Below are positions 47,899 to 60,297 of a stretch of DNA of 64,000 nucleotides, piece after piece. The notes beneath the pieces were generated by a model. The model did no database searches. It had not been told where the DNA came from and worked only from the letters and a program-made list of their open reading frames with translations. Every line of letters begins with the position of its first letter. Position 1 is the stretch's first letter. Location of the stretch: contig NC_134684.1 of NCBI RefSeq assembly GCF_024713945.1, forward strand, positions 973,001-1,037,000, given 5' to 3'. The DNA comes from Dermatophagoides farinae. Its lineage: Eukaryota > Arthropoda > Arachnida > Sarcoptiformes > Pyroglyphidae. A program made the translations under genes and the position numbers.

Positions 47899-49705
47899 TT
47901 AATCAACTTGTGAGATTCGCATTGTTGATCCATTGACAATTATGATTGAATCATTCGATCGTAATATACCCATTTGTTTGCCTAATTGTATACCGGCTTG
48001 TACATCTTTACTACAATCATCGGGATTCTGTTCATTTTGAATATATGGTATAATACCACGATATAAATGTGCTTGTCGAGCTATACGTTCATCACCAATA
48101 ATGGCAATAATTGGACAACGTGGACGATATTTCGATATAAGATGAGCTAAACGTCCAGTACTGGTAACCACTATAATGGCAACAATATTTGATTTAAGCG
48201 ATGCATCTACAGCGGAAATAGCCAATGATGTAGCTACATCCGTTGGTACAGGAGTTTTTCCACAAAGTTCAACAAATAATTGCTTCGAATGTATAGCTGT
48301 TTCGGCTTCAACAGCGATGGCTGCCATTGTTGCAACCGTATTGAATGGATAATCACCTTTAGCTGTCTCACCGGAAAGCATAACACAATCGGCTCCATCC
48401 AATACAGCATTTGCTACATCCGATACTTCAGCACGTGTTGGTCGTGGTTTTTTAGTCATACTTTCTAACATTTGTGTTGCACAAATGACAGGTTTTCCGG
48501 CAATATTACATTTAGCGATCATCATTTTCTGGGCCAAAAATACTTTCTGTGCTGGAATTTCAATACCCATATCGCCACGAGCTACCATAATACCATCACT
48601 TTCACGTATGATATCGTCAATTTTCTTAACACCTTCATGATTCTCCACTTTTGAGATGATTTTAATGTATTCACAATTATTATCCTTCAAGATTTGTCGA
48701 ATTTCTTTGACACCATTACCATTACGTATGAATGAAGCGAATATCATGTCAACTTGATTCTGACAGCCAAACACTAGATCTTGTTTATCCTTCTCGGAAA
48801 CGGCAGGCAAATCGACCAATGCACCAGGAAGATTGACACCTTTTTTCGAGCCTAACATACCACCATTTTCAATTTCACATTGTAAATAATCGGAACCAAC
48901 TTCTTGTACACTTAATGATATGAGACCATCATCGACGAATACATGGCTACCTTTGGATACCACTTTTACAATGTTTTTATAATCCAAATATAAATTTTCA
49001 AGTGAACATTTTTCCTTGAATTCATCATTGGTTGTCAATTTGATTGTCTTTCCTTTCACCAATTCGATTTCAGCTGTAGGACCCTGAAAATGATATTTTT
49101 AAAGAAAAAAATGATGAACAAAATTGATATATCCACACTTACTCCTTCAAGAAGACCAGTTCGAATTTCCGGACCTTTTGTATCTAATGCAATAGCAATT
49201 GGAAAGTTTGCTATATTCATCTCTTGGCCAACAATTTTTGCTGCTTCTCTTACATTTTGAATGGTACCAAGATGATACTTTTTTGGGAGAGAGAAAAAAT
49301 AGAAACGGAATTCAAAAAAAATAACAAAAAAATTTCACGAAAAATACCTCATGTGTTCCATGTGAAAAATTCATTCGTGCAATTGTCATACCGCATTTGA
49401 TTAATTCAACCAATTTCGATACATCTCTTGTGGCCGGTCCAATTGTGCATACAATACCACTTTGACGAAAATTCATCGGTTTCGAATCAATATCCAAAGC
49501 ACAAAGATTATCCAATCGACAATCGGCTTGGATAGCACGTGTTTGATAATCCATTATGGGCAACATATTCTGGTTGTTGGTTTGTTTATATGATCGTTGC
49601 TTAAATGATGGTTTCCTGTGACATTTAAATTGAAAGAAAAAGGAATTATTATTGAATCAGATCAAAATTAAACAAAAAAAAAATTCACTTTATCTGGGAA
49701 GTCAT
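47899..49705 (-). CDS. Pyk: Pyruvate kinase
   Basis: This enzyme transfers phosphate from phosphoenolpyruvate to ADP, the last step of glycolysis, in the cytosol. Four exons, 49705-49689 (17 bp), 49615-49348, 49277-49143 and 49083-47899, give 534 residues. Features: [41 protein letters not shown], the B domain, [11 protein letters not shown] with the catalytic lysine, VARGDMGIE and CATQMLESM then [17 protein letters not shown] with [12 protein letters not shown]. The C-terminus is odd. Where most animal enzymes have GWRPGSGFTNT before the last strand, this one reads [15 protein letters not shown], so the effector-binding loop is absent. The phosphate-site loop reads TSTGR rather than TKSGR. 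The first exon is inferred from splice motifs. Confidence 0.96.
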
Positions 49706-50448
49706 TATGGGAAAATTAATTTGAGAAAATATTTGTCGATTTTGAAATTTAAATTGATAAACAAAAATCAATCGAACAGATTGGCAAATTTTATAGCCAA
49801 ACATGAGAAGCGAATTGGAGCGTGCGGTGGAAAATCGAACAAAAAAAAAATTCCAATAATGTTCGAATTTTGTATTATTCGAATTATTTTTTTTCCTGTC
49901 CATTACAATATATATACTTACAGGAAGCTTAGCTTATGAATTAATGTGATTTTTTTGACTTTCCTAAAATAATGATGATGAAAAAAAGAAATTCTGTCAC
50001 TTTAAATGAATGTCACTTTGCCAAATAACAACAATGGAATCTGATGTTATACAGAATGATGCTTACATGTATTGAAATGAAATGCAACAAACACAGAATC
50101 ATGAAGGTCGTTTCATTCAATTTTGGCTCATTCAATGGGGATTCTGCGTGAACAAAAAAAAATTTTCATTACATAAATTCTGGCCGGAATAAGTGTAGAA
50201 TGCGCATTTATTCTGTATCGGCGAAACATACAGACAGTATTCTACTGAACAAATTCGTTCCAGAAGAATGTTCGTGAACAGAAGGAAGTAAACACGGAAA
50301 TGACAATAGAAATAACAAATTTATTTAGAAATGAGAACAAAACAAAATTCTTTATCACAAAAAAAACATAGAGAGAATCATGAAAATTCAGAATTCAGAA
50401 TTAATATAAATCAAAATTATTATTATTAGAAAATTAAATGCAATCACA
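49706..50448. other. Spacer between MLX and pyruvate kinase
   Basis: This is the likely pyruvate kinase promoter and MLX 3' UTR. I looked for paired CACGTG-type E-boxes (a carbohydrate response element) and saw none that is convincing. No gene was seen. Confidence 0.6.
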
Positions 50449-51165
50449 TCATGCAATTTGTGTTTTAAGCTGTTCCAATATCTGTACCATTATTTGTCGT
50501 AGATTCCTAGGTTGACATTGATCCTCTAACCAACGGAATGTACATGCAGATAATTGATTAAAGCTACCAGCATTTACTGAATCATCGAATGATAAGAAAA
50601 GTCCATCACATAATGTTTTGAATATTTCAAATTTCATTTCATCCGATATCATTTGATGTTCATTATTATTATAATTCATTAAATCTGATGAAATCTGTGA
50701 TGATTGTTGTGAAGTTTGTTGTTGTCGCCTTTGTTGTTGTTGTTGTTGCTGCTGCTGCTGTTGATGAACCATTTGTTCATAATTATTTCGCATTATCTCC
50801 AATCCAAGAACTTCTTTTCGCAATGTTTGAAGTTCTTTTTCACGTTTATGTTTCTGTTGTTGTAATGTTTGAATATATTCGACACTTCGTTGTAGAATTG
50901 CCGCTTTACTCAATTTGTATGAAGAGACAGCATCCTGTTGTGTACACGATGGTACCAATAATTGTAGATCTTCATAACCTTTTTTTATTGCATCACGACG
51001 TTTTTGTTCCGCTTGTGTATGTGCTTCACGTCGACGTTCTTTATAGCTATTGTTATTGTTGGATTTTTGATCACTATCATCATCATCGCTTGTGTCCATA
51101 GATGTTAGATCATTATTATGATGATTATTATTATTGTTGTTTGTGATTTGTGACATTTCATACAT
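50449..51165 (-). CDS. MLX: bHLH-zip transcription factor MLX (bigmax)
   Basis: MLX is the partner of Mondo/ChREBP in glucose-responsive transcription. The visible exon gives 238 residues. The basic region and helix-loop-helix read RREAHTQAEQKRRDAIKKGY and LVPSCTQQDAVSSYKLSKAA, with the E-box-contacting His, Glu and Arg. A leucine zipper follows (VEYIQTLQQQKHKREKELQT). After a polyglutamine run, the C-terminal dimerisation/cytoplasmic-localisation domain reads FEIFKTLCDGLFLSFDDSVN, SFNQLSACTFRWLEDQCQP and LRQIMVQILEQLKTQ, as in MLX. An AG with an in-frame TAG lies just upstream of the ATG (TATAG|AATCC), so a further 5' exon is possible and the start is uncertain. Confidence 0.93.
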   Translation of the reverse strand: MYEMSQITNNNNNNHHNNDLTSMDTSDDDDSDQKSNNNNSYKERRREAHTQAEQKRRDAIKKGYEDLQLLVPSCTQQDAVSSYKLSKAAILQRSVEYIQTLQQQKHKREKELQTLRKEVLGLEIMRNNYEQMVHQQQQQQQQQQQRRQQQTSQQSSQISSDLMNYNNNEHQMISDEMKFEIFKTLCDGLFLSFDDSVNAGSFNQLSACTFRWLEDQCQPRNLRQIMVQILEQLKTQIA

Positions 51166-52326
51166 TGTTGGATTCTATAATATGAGCCATTCAAATTGAA
51201 TATGTGAATGCATTTTTTTTGTTTCACCAAATTTTGATGAACTAATGATTGATATATCGAATGTTTTTTTTCAATTTTTGATTTTTTTTTGTCACTAACA
51301 TCAACAACAACGACGACGACGATGATGATGATGATGATGATGACTATGATGACAACGACAACATCCCGAGTAGATACTATATATACACACACACATTCCA
51401 CACCAACAAAGAAGATAAGGGATTTTATGGAGCTTGGAGCAAACATATCATCATCATCATCATCACCAACCAATCAATGGGTGAGCAGCTACAAACAAAA
51501 ATTAAACAACTACATGAATTGCATTAATCATCATCATCATCATAAACCATCAACAGCTAAAAAAAAAAAAAAAATTTATATTTCATCGATGAATATTCGA
51601 ATTTCGAATTTATATATTCAAAATGAAATCCGAGCATTTGAGAACAAAGCCTCAGCTGATATAGGATAAATTATCAGTGTAAAAAAAAAAATGCAATGCC
51701 CTGTTGTCGATTATTGCCAATGTGTTGATTATTATGATATTTTTTTTCTATTCGAATGTGTCTTATGATCGGGCGTACAAAAACCCCGATAATGATCATG
51801 TATCAACATCCGAAGTTTTTATTTTGTCGATTTATATGTTTGTTTACCAATCTTAATTTTTTTTGTGGCTAAATTAAACAAGACCTTGGTGTTTTGTTTT
51901 TTTTAACCACAGCAAATAATAGGATTGTTTGAGAGACCAGAAAAATAAATAAGTAAATAGCGATATATATAGTGATTATAATCGTTTTAGAATTTACAAA
52001 TATACAAAGATTGTGTCATTTGGTTTGAATCGATGATAACATGATGATTGATTGAAATATATGCGCATCAAACTTTTAAACAAAAACAAGGCAGTGGTAT
52101 TATCGACAAATATATCGTTCGATATATTGTCTTGATAGATTTGATTTGAGATTTGATTTTTTTTCTTCACACTGAGTTTAAAGCAATAAATAAAAAAAAT
52201 CGAAAAAAAAGTATTCATTCGAATGTTTGTGTTTGTGTTAAATGGTTGATATTCATAATTCAAAAAGTCGTCATTTAAATATTGAGATTGATTGATTGAT
52301 TGAACAATAATTGATTCACAAACAGA
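51166..52326. other. Divergent spacer MLX / prosaposin
   Basis: This spacer has (ACA/ACG)n and (GAT)n near 51300-51360 and (CAT)n near 51450-51545. The plus-strand frame 51289-51669 is a reading of these repeats. It presumably holds both promoters. No gene was seen. Confidence 0.6.
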
Positions 52327-54534
52327 ATGCGAATTTTAACATTAGCAATTGTTGCCATCCTTTACATTGGTTTAAATCGTAAGCATCATTTTGAATATAT
52401 TAAAAATTAAAAAATTTAAATTTTTTTTTCCTAATTTGCTCAATAGAAACCAATGCATTACGTGATAATGAAGCTTGTGATGCATGTCAAAAATGGTCAA
52501 ATTTCATTTGGAATATAACTCATAATATGAATGATGAACTCTATGATTCAATGAGTAAATTATGTTCAGATTATAGTGAATTGCCAAAACAAAGTTTTGT
52601 ATGTATTGACCATTAATAAATCTATATATCAATGACTCATTAATTTTTGTTGTTTTTTTTTGTAATGTTAAGTGCAACAAAACTGTACATGCATTGATTG
52701 GATTTCTGAATCAACGATGGGTAAGTTTACTGATGAACGAATGAAAACCAATTCATTCGATTTTTACTTTTTGTTGTTGTTGTTTAGGATAAGGATAAAA
52801 TTTGTTACGATATCAAAGCTTGTCAGGATTCCAACGATGATGGTGTTCGAGAATTTGATGATTTTCTTGTCAATGATGATGTTGATTGCAAATTTTGTAT
52901 CTATGTCAATTCGAAAATCAAAGAATTGATGACTGGTTCACCAACGGAACTGGAATTAAAAACTCATTTCGAAGATGCTTGTCATTATCTTAAAAGTTTT
53001 GAACAAGAGGTATGTGTGACATATTTGACAATTAAAAATGATCATCATTCTCATTTTACGTAATACCACAACCGTACAGTGTCTTGGCATGGTCGATGAA
53101 TATATTGACATGTTATTCCAATATATGAAAGAAAGTTTCGTTCCAGAAAATCTTTGCAAATCATTACGTGTTTGTCCAAAACAGACGGGGCCATTGAAAA
53201 AGGAAAATTCCATCCGACTACCATCCGCTTCTGAAATGATCAATATAATGCCCGTGAACATGTCGTTGGTATATCCAAAAGAAGCAACAGGTCGTGAAAC
53301 GCCCACTTGTATGATTTGCAAAAAACTTGTCAAAATCATTCAACGACAATTACAAGACAATGCAACCGATGAACAGATTATCAATGTATTGACCGAAGTT
53401 TGTCAGCTATTCCCACGAAAAGATATTGATAATTGTCAAAAAGTTGTCAGTAATTATGTTAAACAATTGATACAGATTTTGTCACAAGATATTGATTCCG
53501 ATACTGCATGTTTATTGGCCGGTCTTTGTGGTAATCAAAGTTTGAATGATTATCTCAAAGGAACACTCATTGATCGACAACATCAATTGAATGGCAATGC
53601 TTTATGTACCGAATGTGAATTGATTGCACATTTTATTCAGAATTCAATCTATGATTATCAAACAGAAGAACAAATTGAAAATTTTATCAAAAATCATCTT
53701 TGCGATAAAATGTCGTTCATAATTAATACGGCCAATTGTCAGGCATTCATCGATCAATATGGTCCAATTATTAATGCAAACAATTGCACAGGACGTTTTC
53801 AATCCTGATATGTTGTGTTTCAAAGAATTGAAACTATGCAAAAGAGCCAAAATTCATGTGATTACACCACAATCACATGATCGATGTCAAATTTGTCAAG
53901 AGATTGTTAAAGATTTGGCAAATGGATCATATAATGATATTGAAATTGATCGTATCGTTGAAAGAGGTTGTTCACGTTTACCAAAATCACATCAAGTAGA
54001 TGTAAGTTGAAACATCTCCAAAGATCATTCAATTTCATTCATTTTATATAATTATAGTGTGCACTTTTGATAAAAACTTTTTCACCATATTTTTTGGACA
54101 TGTTGGATCGTTATGATAATGCGGAAAAAATTTGCGAGGTAATTTATTCATAATATCATCATCAAAATATTGGCTTTTTACTTATTATTTTTATTCAAAA
54201 TAGTCTGTCGACATTTGTTTGATACCGGGTAAAATTCATAAACTTGGTGGCCACAAATGTACATATGGTCCATCATATTGGTGTCACAGTGTTACACATG
54301 CCAATTCATGTAATGTAAGTTTCGTTTGTTTGTGTTTAATATTTCATTGAAAAACTCATGATAAAAATTTTTTTTCCCACTTATTTATTCATTTTTTTCA
54401 CACACACACACACACACATCTGTTTATAAAATCATCATCAAATATATGAATTTTTTTTAATTGAATATAATTAGGCTTTTAAATATTGCCACCAAAAGGT
54501 TTGGAATTCGAATGATAATAATAATAATAATTAA
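52327..54534 (+). CDS. Prosaposin-like precursor (five saposin-B domains plus saposin-A-type tail)
   Basis: This is the lysosomal precursor of lipid-presenting saposins. Exons are 52327-52378, 52447-52598, 52673-52720, 52788-53009, 53080-54001, 54058-54138, 54204-54314 and 54475-54534 (about 548 residues). The signal peptide is MRILTLAIVAILYIGLN. Five six-cysteine saposin-B units follow, beginning ACDACQKW, DCKFCIYV, TCMICKKL, LCTECELI and RCQICQEI. The C-terminal saposin-A-type motif is CTYGPSYWCHSV..CNAFKYCHQKVWN. Within the 922-bp exon the frame changes between FIDQYG and VQLLMQTIAQDVFNPDMLCF, around 53755-53775, inside the fourth domain. The exon length is one base more than a multiple of three, so as read the gene is shifted by one base. 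This could be a sequencing error or a real lesion. It is convergent with SEC24. Confidence 0.9.
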
Positions 54535-54759
54535 ATAATAGAGATGTGTACAATGGCCACAACCACAACATCATCAACATCAACAACAGCAACAACAACA
54601 GAATTTCCAATATATCAATTGATAACAATTAAAAATTGATAATAATTCATACAATATTTTTAATTTAGAAAATAAAAATATTCATTCTTTTGTTTGCTGA
54701 TTCATTTGTTTTGCCATTATTATTTCAAGTGTGTGTGTGTGTGTGTATGTGTATTGGTT
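54535..54759. other. Convergent spacer prosaposin / SEC24
   Basis: This short spacer between stop codons has CAA/ACA repeats, an AATAAA near 54672 and a (TG)n run near 54731-54745. No gene was seen. Confidence 0.6.
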
Positions 54760-57700
54760 TCAGTTCAATTGTACACGAATTTCTTTATGTAGATGACATA
54801 AAAGATCAACATAGCTAAGGCCTTCGAGTTTACTGTTTTTAAAAAAAATAGAGAAAGAGAAAAAAAATTATTATAGAAAAAAATCTTAAAATCTCCTTAC
54901 CTGTCAGCGGCTTGTCTGGTTACAATTTTTTGATCTTCATAAAGAAAACTACGAAAAACCGTTTCAGTTTTATCAATGCCTTGACGTATGATGAATATTT
55001 TGTATGAACATTTTCGTTCGGTTTCCATTTTTTTGAATAATCGATGCATAAATTGTGATTCATTTGTCAAAAGATTTGGTAATGGCTAGAAAAAAAAAGG
55101 AAATTTGTCCAAATGAAAAAAAAATGTTCGTCTTTCACAATGATGAATCAATTTACCAATTCCATTTTGATTTTTGTAGCCGAATCAACATTTGGACCAA
55201 AAAGACCGTTCAAAAATTTAACATTATTGCAACCATTTGATGTTATGTAAAGCATTACATAGAAACCATTTTCAAGAACATATGCTAAGGCAGCTGATGT
55301 GAGTTTATATGCGGAACAACGAATTTGTGAATATTTCAACGTATCAGTTTCGGATTCACTTTCATACTAAAGAAAAAAAATCATCATTAAATGATGCAAC
55401 AAATGCAAAAACCATACCTCTATTCTATAAAGTTTTGGATATAAAAACACTTGACTGGATGATATGAATGAACCCAATAATTTGAGTTGTGCATATGCTT
55501 TATCATCTGGACTTATTTCCGGGCCACCATCAATAGCATCACATTTTAATAGACCACATATGTACATGGGTAATATTTTCAATGCTTCTGGTAATATTAA
55601 TTGACCAAGCGATGTACCAGGTTGTGCACAATGTTTACGATATGCTGTCAATATGTTTATAACACGACTGACAATGGCCTCTTTGGTCTGTTGTATTGTT
55701 TTATCTCCATTTCGTAGTTGATTTACAGCTGTAAAAAGATAATGATGGTTAAACAAAATCCAAATTATATTAGAATGATACAAACCAATTCGAGCCAAAA
55801 TATTTACGATTGAATCACAACAAGCATTACGATAAAGATCACCAATCTGTGTACAAGATGCTAAAGCAATATTATGAATTCGAACACGACGTTGTCCAGA
55901 TAATGATGTATACAATATTGCGGACTAGAATTTCAGAAAAAAAAATAAAAAAATTGAGAAAGAAAGAAACAAACAAAAAAAAACCAAAACAAACAAACCT
56001 GAATAACAACATGTTCATCTTCGGTCAATTTATCATCATATTTAAATTCCACTGATATATTTGTTGTAGTATTGATAGCTGCACACTCAACATCACTTGG
56101 TGAGCGTGAATAAAAATAACCATAATAATCATTCGGTCGAATACCGGTTGATGTTCGAACTATTAAATGATTGGAGAGAAAAAAAAGAACATTATACAAA
56201 CTGATGATTGACAATAAAATAAAAGATACAAACTTTTTAAAACACATTCAAATGCGAATGATGATGAAAGCGAATATTTCAAATCGATCAAAAATGCATC
56301 AGAAAAATCGTTGTAAAATTTAAAAATTGATCCAGTTCCACTTAATCGTGTTAATTCACCCAATATAGCAACATCTAAGAATCCATTCAATGGAGGAAAT
56401 AGAAATAATTCAACGCCTGTTGCATAATCGGCGACACATTTTTGGCCAAGTTCAATATAGTATTTATTCGTCAATGGGCTAAGAATTGTTTTCTCTTTAT
56501 CACTGCCTAATAGTTTACGTAATTCATCAACACTATTTGTCCATTTTTGTTTCAAACGACCAGGTGTATCCGAATCACTACCATATGTTGGTAATGTACT
56601 GTGGAATAAATAAATTTTTCCTACCGGTATCGAATCATTGGAGGAGGATTGTTGATTACCAGTGTTTACTACTTTGCTGACAATATTTTTATTAATCCAA
56701 TTGTTCACATCAACTTGTGTGCTCATCAAGGCCGCTTCAATCACTGGTCCAAGAATCGTTTGCATATCCATCTCTTCATTAGCATATAATTGTGGTAATT
56801 GTTCGAAAAATTTTTCAATTTTATCCATATGAATCAATGGATCAACCAAAAAAGTGTTGAGTGGAGCAAATGGTGTCGTTAGGTCACAAATAACATGAGC
56901 ATGACCATTATTCACAATATCATAGATTTGTATTTTTGAATTGTACGTTAGAAAACCAAACATTGGTGGCAATGATTCTGGATTGCCTGAATCACGAGGA
57001 AAATTTTTGATAATATTGACTAAATTTGCAGCCAATATATTCAATATTGGTTTCGATGTTTCAGTCAATTCACAAGCAAAAATCAAATGTGGACGACGAT
57101 TATTCTGTACACCATTGTGGCAATATTCTTCTGTAGCAAGAAATTCATAAGATCCAAGACATAATTCTGGTCGTTGTTGTCGATCTAATCGTTGTCCAGT
57201 GTGATCAAGATTGGCGAAATAAGTTTGCGGAACTTCGGTTACATGATGACAAAGTGAACATTGAAAACGGCGACCACCATCGATAAAACGATTATATGGA
57301 TTCATATATGCTTTACAACGATTACAGCGTACAATTTCACTTGGACTGATAGGCACATAGATTTTCCTATCGACTTCTTGTTCATCAAATGGTTTGATCA
57401 ACATACCGAATGGAATGTCTGTAGTTTTTATAATATCTTCCGATATAGGCACCTGATAGATGGTTGGTCGTATGAATAATGGACTGGCACAGCCACCATC
57501 TTGTATGATTTGATTACCATTTTCCATTACGGTTGTGACCAATGGTGGAACACTGGCCGGAATTGCTGTCGTAAACAGTACTGGACTGTTTGTTTCATAT
57601 TTCGTTTTATCTTCAAGTATCACTTGTACAACACTAGGCATAGCATCCGGATCAAGTTTATTTTGAGCTTGTTGAGGCTGCTGATTGAATGGACTTTGTG

Positions 57701-58616
57701 ATGGATTCATCGATCCATAACCAGTAGGACTGGTTGGGGTACTGCCGTATCGATTCGTTGGCATACCATACGGAGAACCATATTGATGATTCATAGAAGC
57801 CATTGATTGTTGATGACCACCACCCATTGGTGGTTGTTGTGGCGGCTGATATGAATTTGGTTGTTGGTACATATTCTGCGATGGTTGGGGATAATTCGGT
57901 TGAAGTGGTAGACTTCCATTCTGTTGTTGTTGTGGCTGGCCATCATAAGCGTTATTAGAATGATAACCAGTTGCAGCTGATGTAGGTGGCTGTAAAGAAG
58001 GAACAACCGGTTGTTGTTGTTGTTGTTGTTGAATGGTTGTTTTGATCGGATTCGGATTCCAATTTCCTGGAACAGCAGCAGCAACAGCAGATTGTGGTGG
58101 TGGTGGCTGATGCTGAAATTCCTGTTGTTTTGATGGTTGATTAATATAATTGAGTGAATTTGGAGCCATTGTGGGTGGTGGTGGTGGTGGCATTTGAGAA
58201 TCTGCATATGTAGCACCGCTATTTTGCGTTGGATATTGATTTGTATATGACGGTAATGATGATGACGATGAAACATTCTGGCCATTCTGCAAACTGGATT
58301 TCAATGTATCATTTTGTTGCAATGGTTGACCATTATTCAATGATAGATTTGTCATTTGATTGGTAAGCGATCCAGTATGATCACCTGATTGTGATTTAGC
58401 AACCATTGTATTAGATTGAGGGGGTAGTGATGGTGGTGGTGGTGGTGGCGGCCCTGAACATGAATTATCGACAAATTGCTGTTGCTGATATTGTTGTTGA
58501 TGATAATATTGTTGATTGGGAGACATCGGTTGTTGTTGTTGTTGTTGGGTCCATTGAGTTGGTTGAGGATAATTCATCATCATTGGTGGATTTGTCTGTC
58601 GAACTTGTGGATCCAT
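54760..58616 (-). CDS. SEC24: COPII coat cargo adaptor SEC24 (SEC24C/D type)
   Basis: This is the cargo-selecting subunit of the inner COPII coat at ER exit sites. Seven exons, 58616-56234, 56159-55999, 55924-55786, 55728-55418, 55366-55157, 55085-54901 and 54832-54760, give about 1153 residues. The N-terminal 330 residues are Gln/Pro/Asn-rich. Then come PLFIRPTIYQVPIS, the zinc finger VRCNRCKAYMNPY..FQCSLC, the trunk LGSYEFLATEEYC and IFACELTETSKPILN, the beta-barrel IRTSTGIRP and FKYDDKL, ISGQRRVRIHNIAL, the helical domain and a gelsolin-like domain ending YVDLLCHLHKEIRVQLN. These details favour SEC24C/D over A/B. It shares a 0.7-kb divergent promoter region with a p24 protein gene. Confidence 0.96.
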
Positions 58617-59328
58617 ATTTTAATTCTATATTTTCTTTTTTGATAAAAATTCACAAATTAATTTGATATAAAATTTCATTCAAGAATATTTTACATTGAT
58701 AATAAAATAATTTATTTCTTTGTTGTTTTTTATTGATTGATATAAAACAAAACAAAAAAAAAACAACAAAACACTGCAAAATGCCGACGTGGAAAAACAT
58801 GCAAATATAAAATATAAAAATGCCTGGTGTGTGTATGTGTTGAACAAGTTTGTCTGTAATAATAATAATAATCGAATCGAATATAACTTTTTTTTTAGCT
58901 TCTCGTTTCTCTTTCTCTCTCTCTCTCCGTATCACGGAAATATTCCAGTAAATATGACGTGTTATATTGAATGAAAAATTTTTTTGGAAATCTAAAAAAA
59001 AAATTTTTTTTTTTTTTTGGATTCATTCATTGAAGTCGTTCGCGTGGCAAAAAACTTGACGTATAACTTTTTGTCATCATCATCATCAGCTGAATATATT
59101 GAATGATGATGAATTGAAGCAAACCGAAACTATTGAACCAATGAATGTGTGTTAATTGAATGTGCCACGTATATTTTCACTGTTGTTGTTACATTCGATT
59201 AATTGTCATTTATAATCGTTAAGTGTTCAATTATTATTTGTTTATCATTTTTTGTTTTCATTCAAAAAAAAAATATATTGATTCGATCACCGAATCATAA
59301 AACAATTTTTTTTATACGAAAAACAAAA
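58617..59328. promoter_or_regulatory. Divergent promoter region SEC24 / TMED7-like
   Basis: This stretch is A/T-rich with AAC, AAT and CT runs. No clear TATA or named site could be assigned. No other gene was seen. Confidence 0.4.
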
Positions 59329-60064
59329 ATGAAGATAAGTCATCAATTTGGTCATGTTTCACATATGATAGTCTATTGCTGTCATATAATTGTGTTATCC
59401 ATACTTTGTCGGCTTAGTTTGGCTGTTGAATTAACATTCGAATTGCCTGATAATGCTAAACAATGTTTTCATGAAGATATTCGTCAAGGTATAGAATCTA
59501 CTGTAGAATTTCAAGTGGTCACCGGTGGTAAATATGATGTTGATATGAAATTAACCGGTCCACGTGGTGAAGTTTTATATGAAGGTCATAAAAAACAATT
59601 CGATACATATAAATGGACACCGGCACAAACGGGAACCTATACAATCTGTTTCAGCAATGAATTTTCAACATTTAGTCATAAATTGATTTATTTTGATTTT
59701 CAAGTTGGTGATGAAACACCGTTACCCGGTACACAACACGTATCTGTTATGACAAAGGTAAGTACTCGTATCTAAACCTTTATTCAACAAAAAAATAAAA
59801 TAAACAAACGTATATTTGTTGTTTGTTAAACAGATGGAACAATCAGCTGCAAATATTCATGAAAATCTGAATAACATTATGGATCATCAAAAACATTATC
59901 GTCTTAATGAAGCTAAAGGTCGTAAACGTGCCGAAGAATTGAATACACGTGTAATGACATGGTCATTGTTTGAAACATGTGTCGTACTGATTATCGGTGT
60001 TGGACAGGTAATGATTTTGAAGAATTTTTTCACCGAACGACGTTCAGCGATATCGGCAACATAA
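59329..60064 (+). CDS. TMED7: p24-family cargo receptor (TMED7/TMED3-like)
   Basis: This is a type I membrane protein cycling between ER and Golgi in COPI and COPII vesicles. Two exons, 59329-59757 and 59834-60064, give 219 residues. A signal peptide ([13 protein letters not shown]) is followed by the GOLD domain: [48 protein letters not shown] coiled stem, a TM segment ([20 protein letters not shown]) and a short tail [13 protein letters not shown] follow. The tail has the Phe-Phe and Arg-Arg signals that bind COPII and COPI coats. The frame is open upstream of the chosen ATG (to 59203), but that part is low complexity, and the chosen ATG is followed by a proper signal peptide. Confidence 0.95.
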
Positions 60065-60297
60065 TTTCACTTCCGTTCAAATTTATTAATGGCCTATATA
60101 GATTTTTTTTATACATGATCAAAATTTAATGTTTCCATCACATCTTTAAACATATAAACACACAAACACACACATTTATTGTAATTGTAAATATACAATA
60201 TTTTTTTAAAACCCCGTTTTACACACCTGACACAGGGGATTAATATATACACATTTAAATAAACACATACATGTGAGAGATTATCGTCATTAAAATT

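Noticed and set aside
49706-50448. Carbohydrate response element between MLX and pyruvate kinase
   Set aside because: I looked for two CACGTG-like boxes five bases apart and did not find them. Only scattered CACG/GTG fragments are present.
51289-51669. Plus-strand frame of 126 codons upstream of prosaposin
   Set aside because: It is a direct reading of (ACA/ACG)n, (ATG)n and (CAT)n repeats (poly-Thr, Met, Ser, His).
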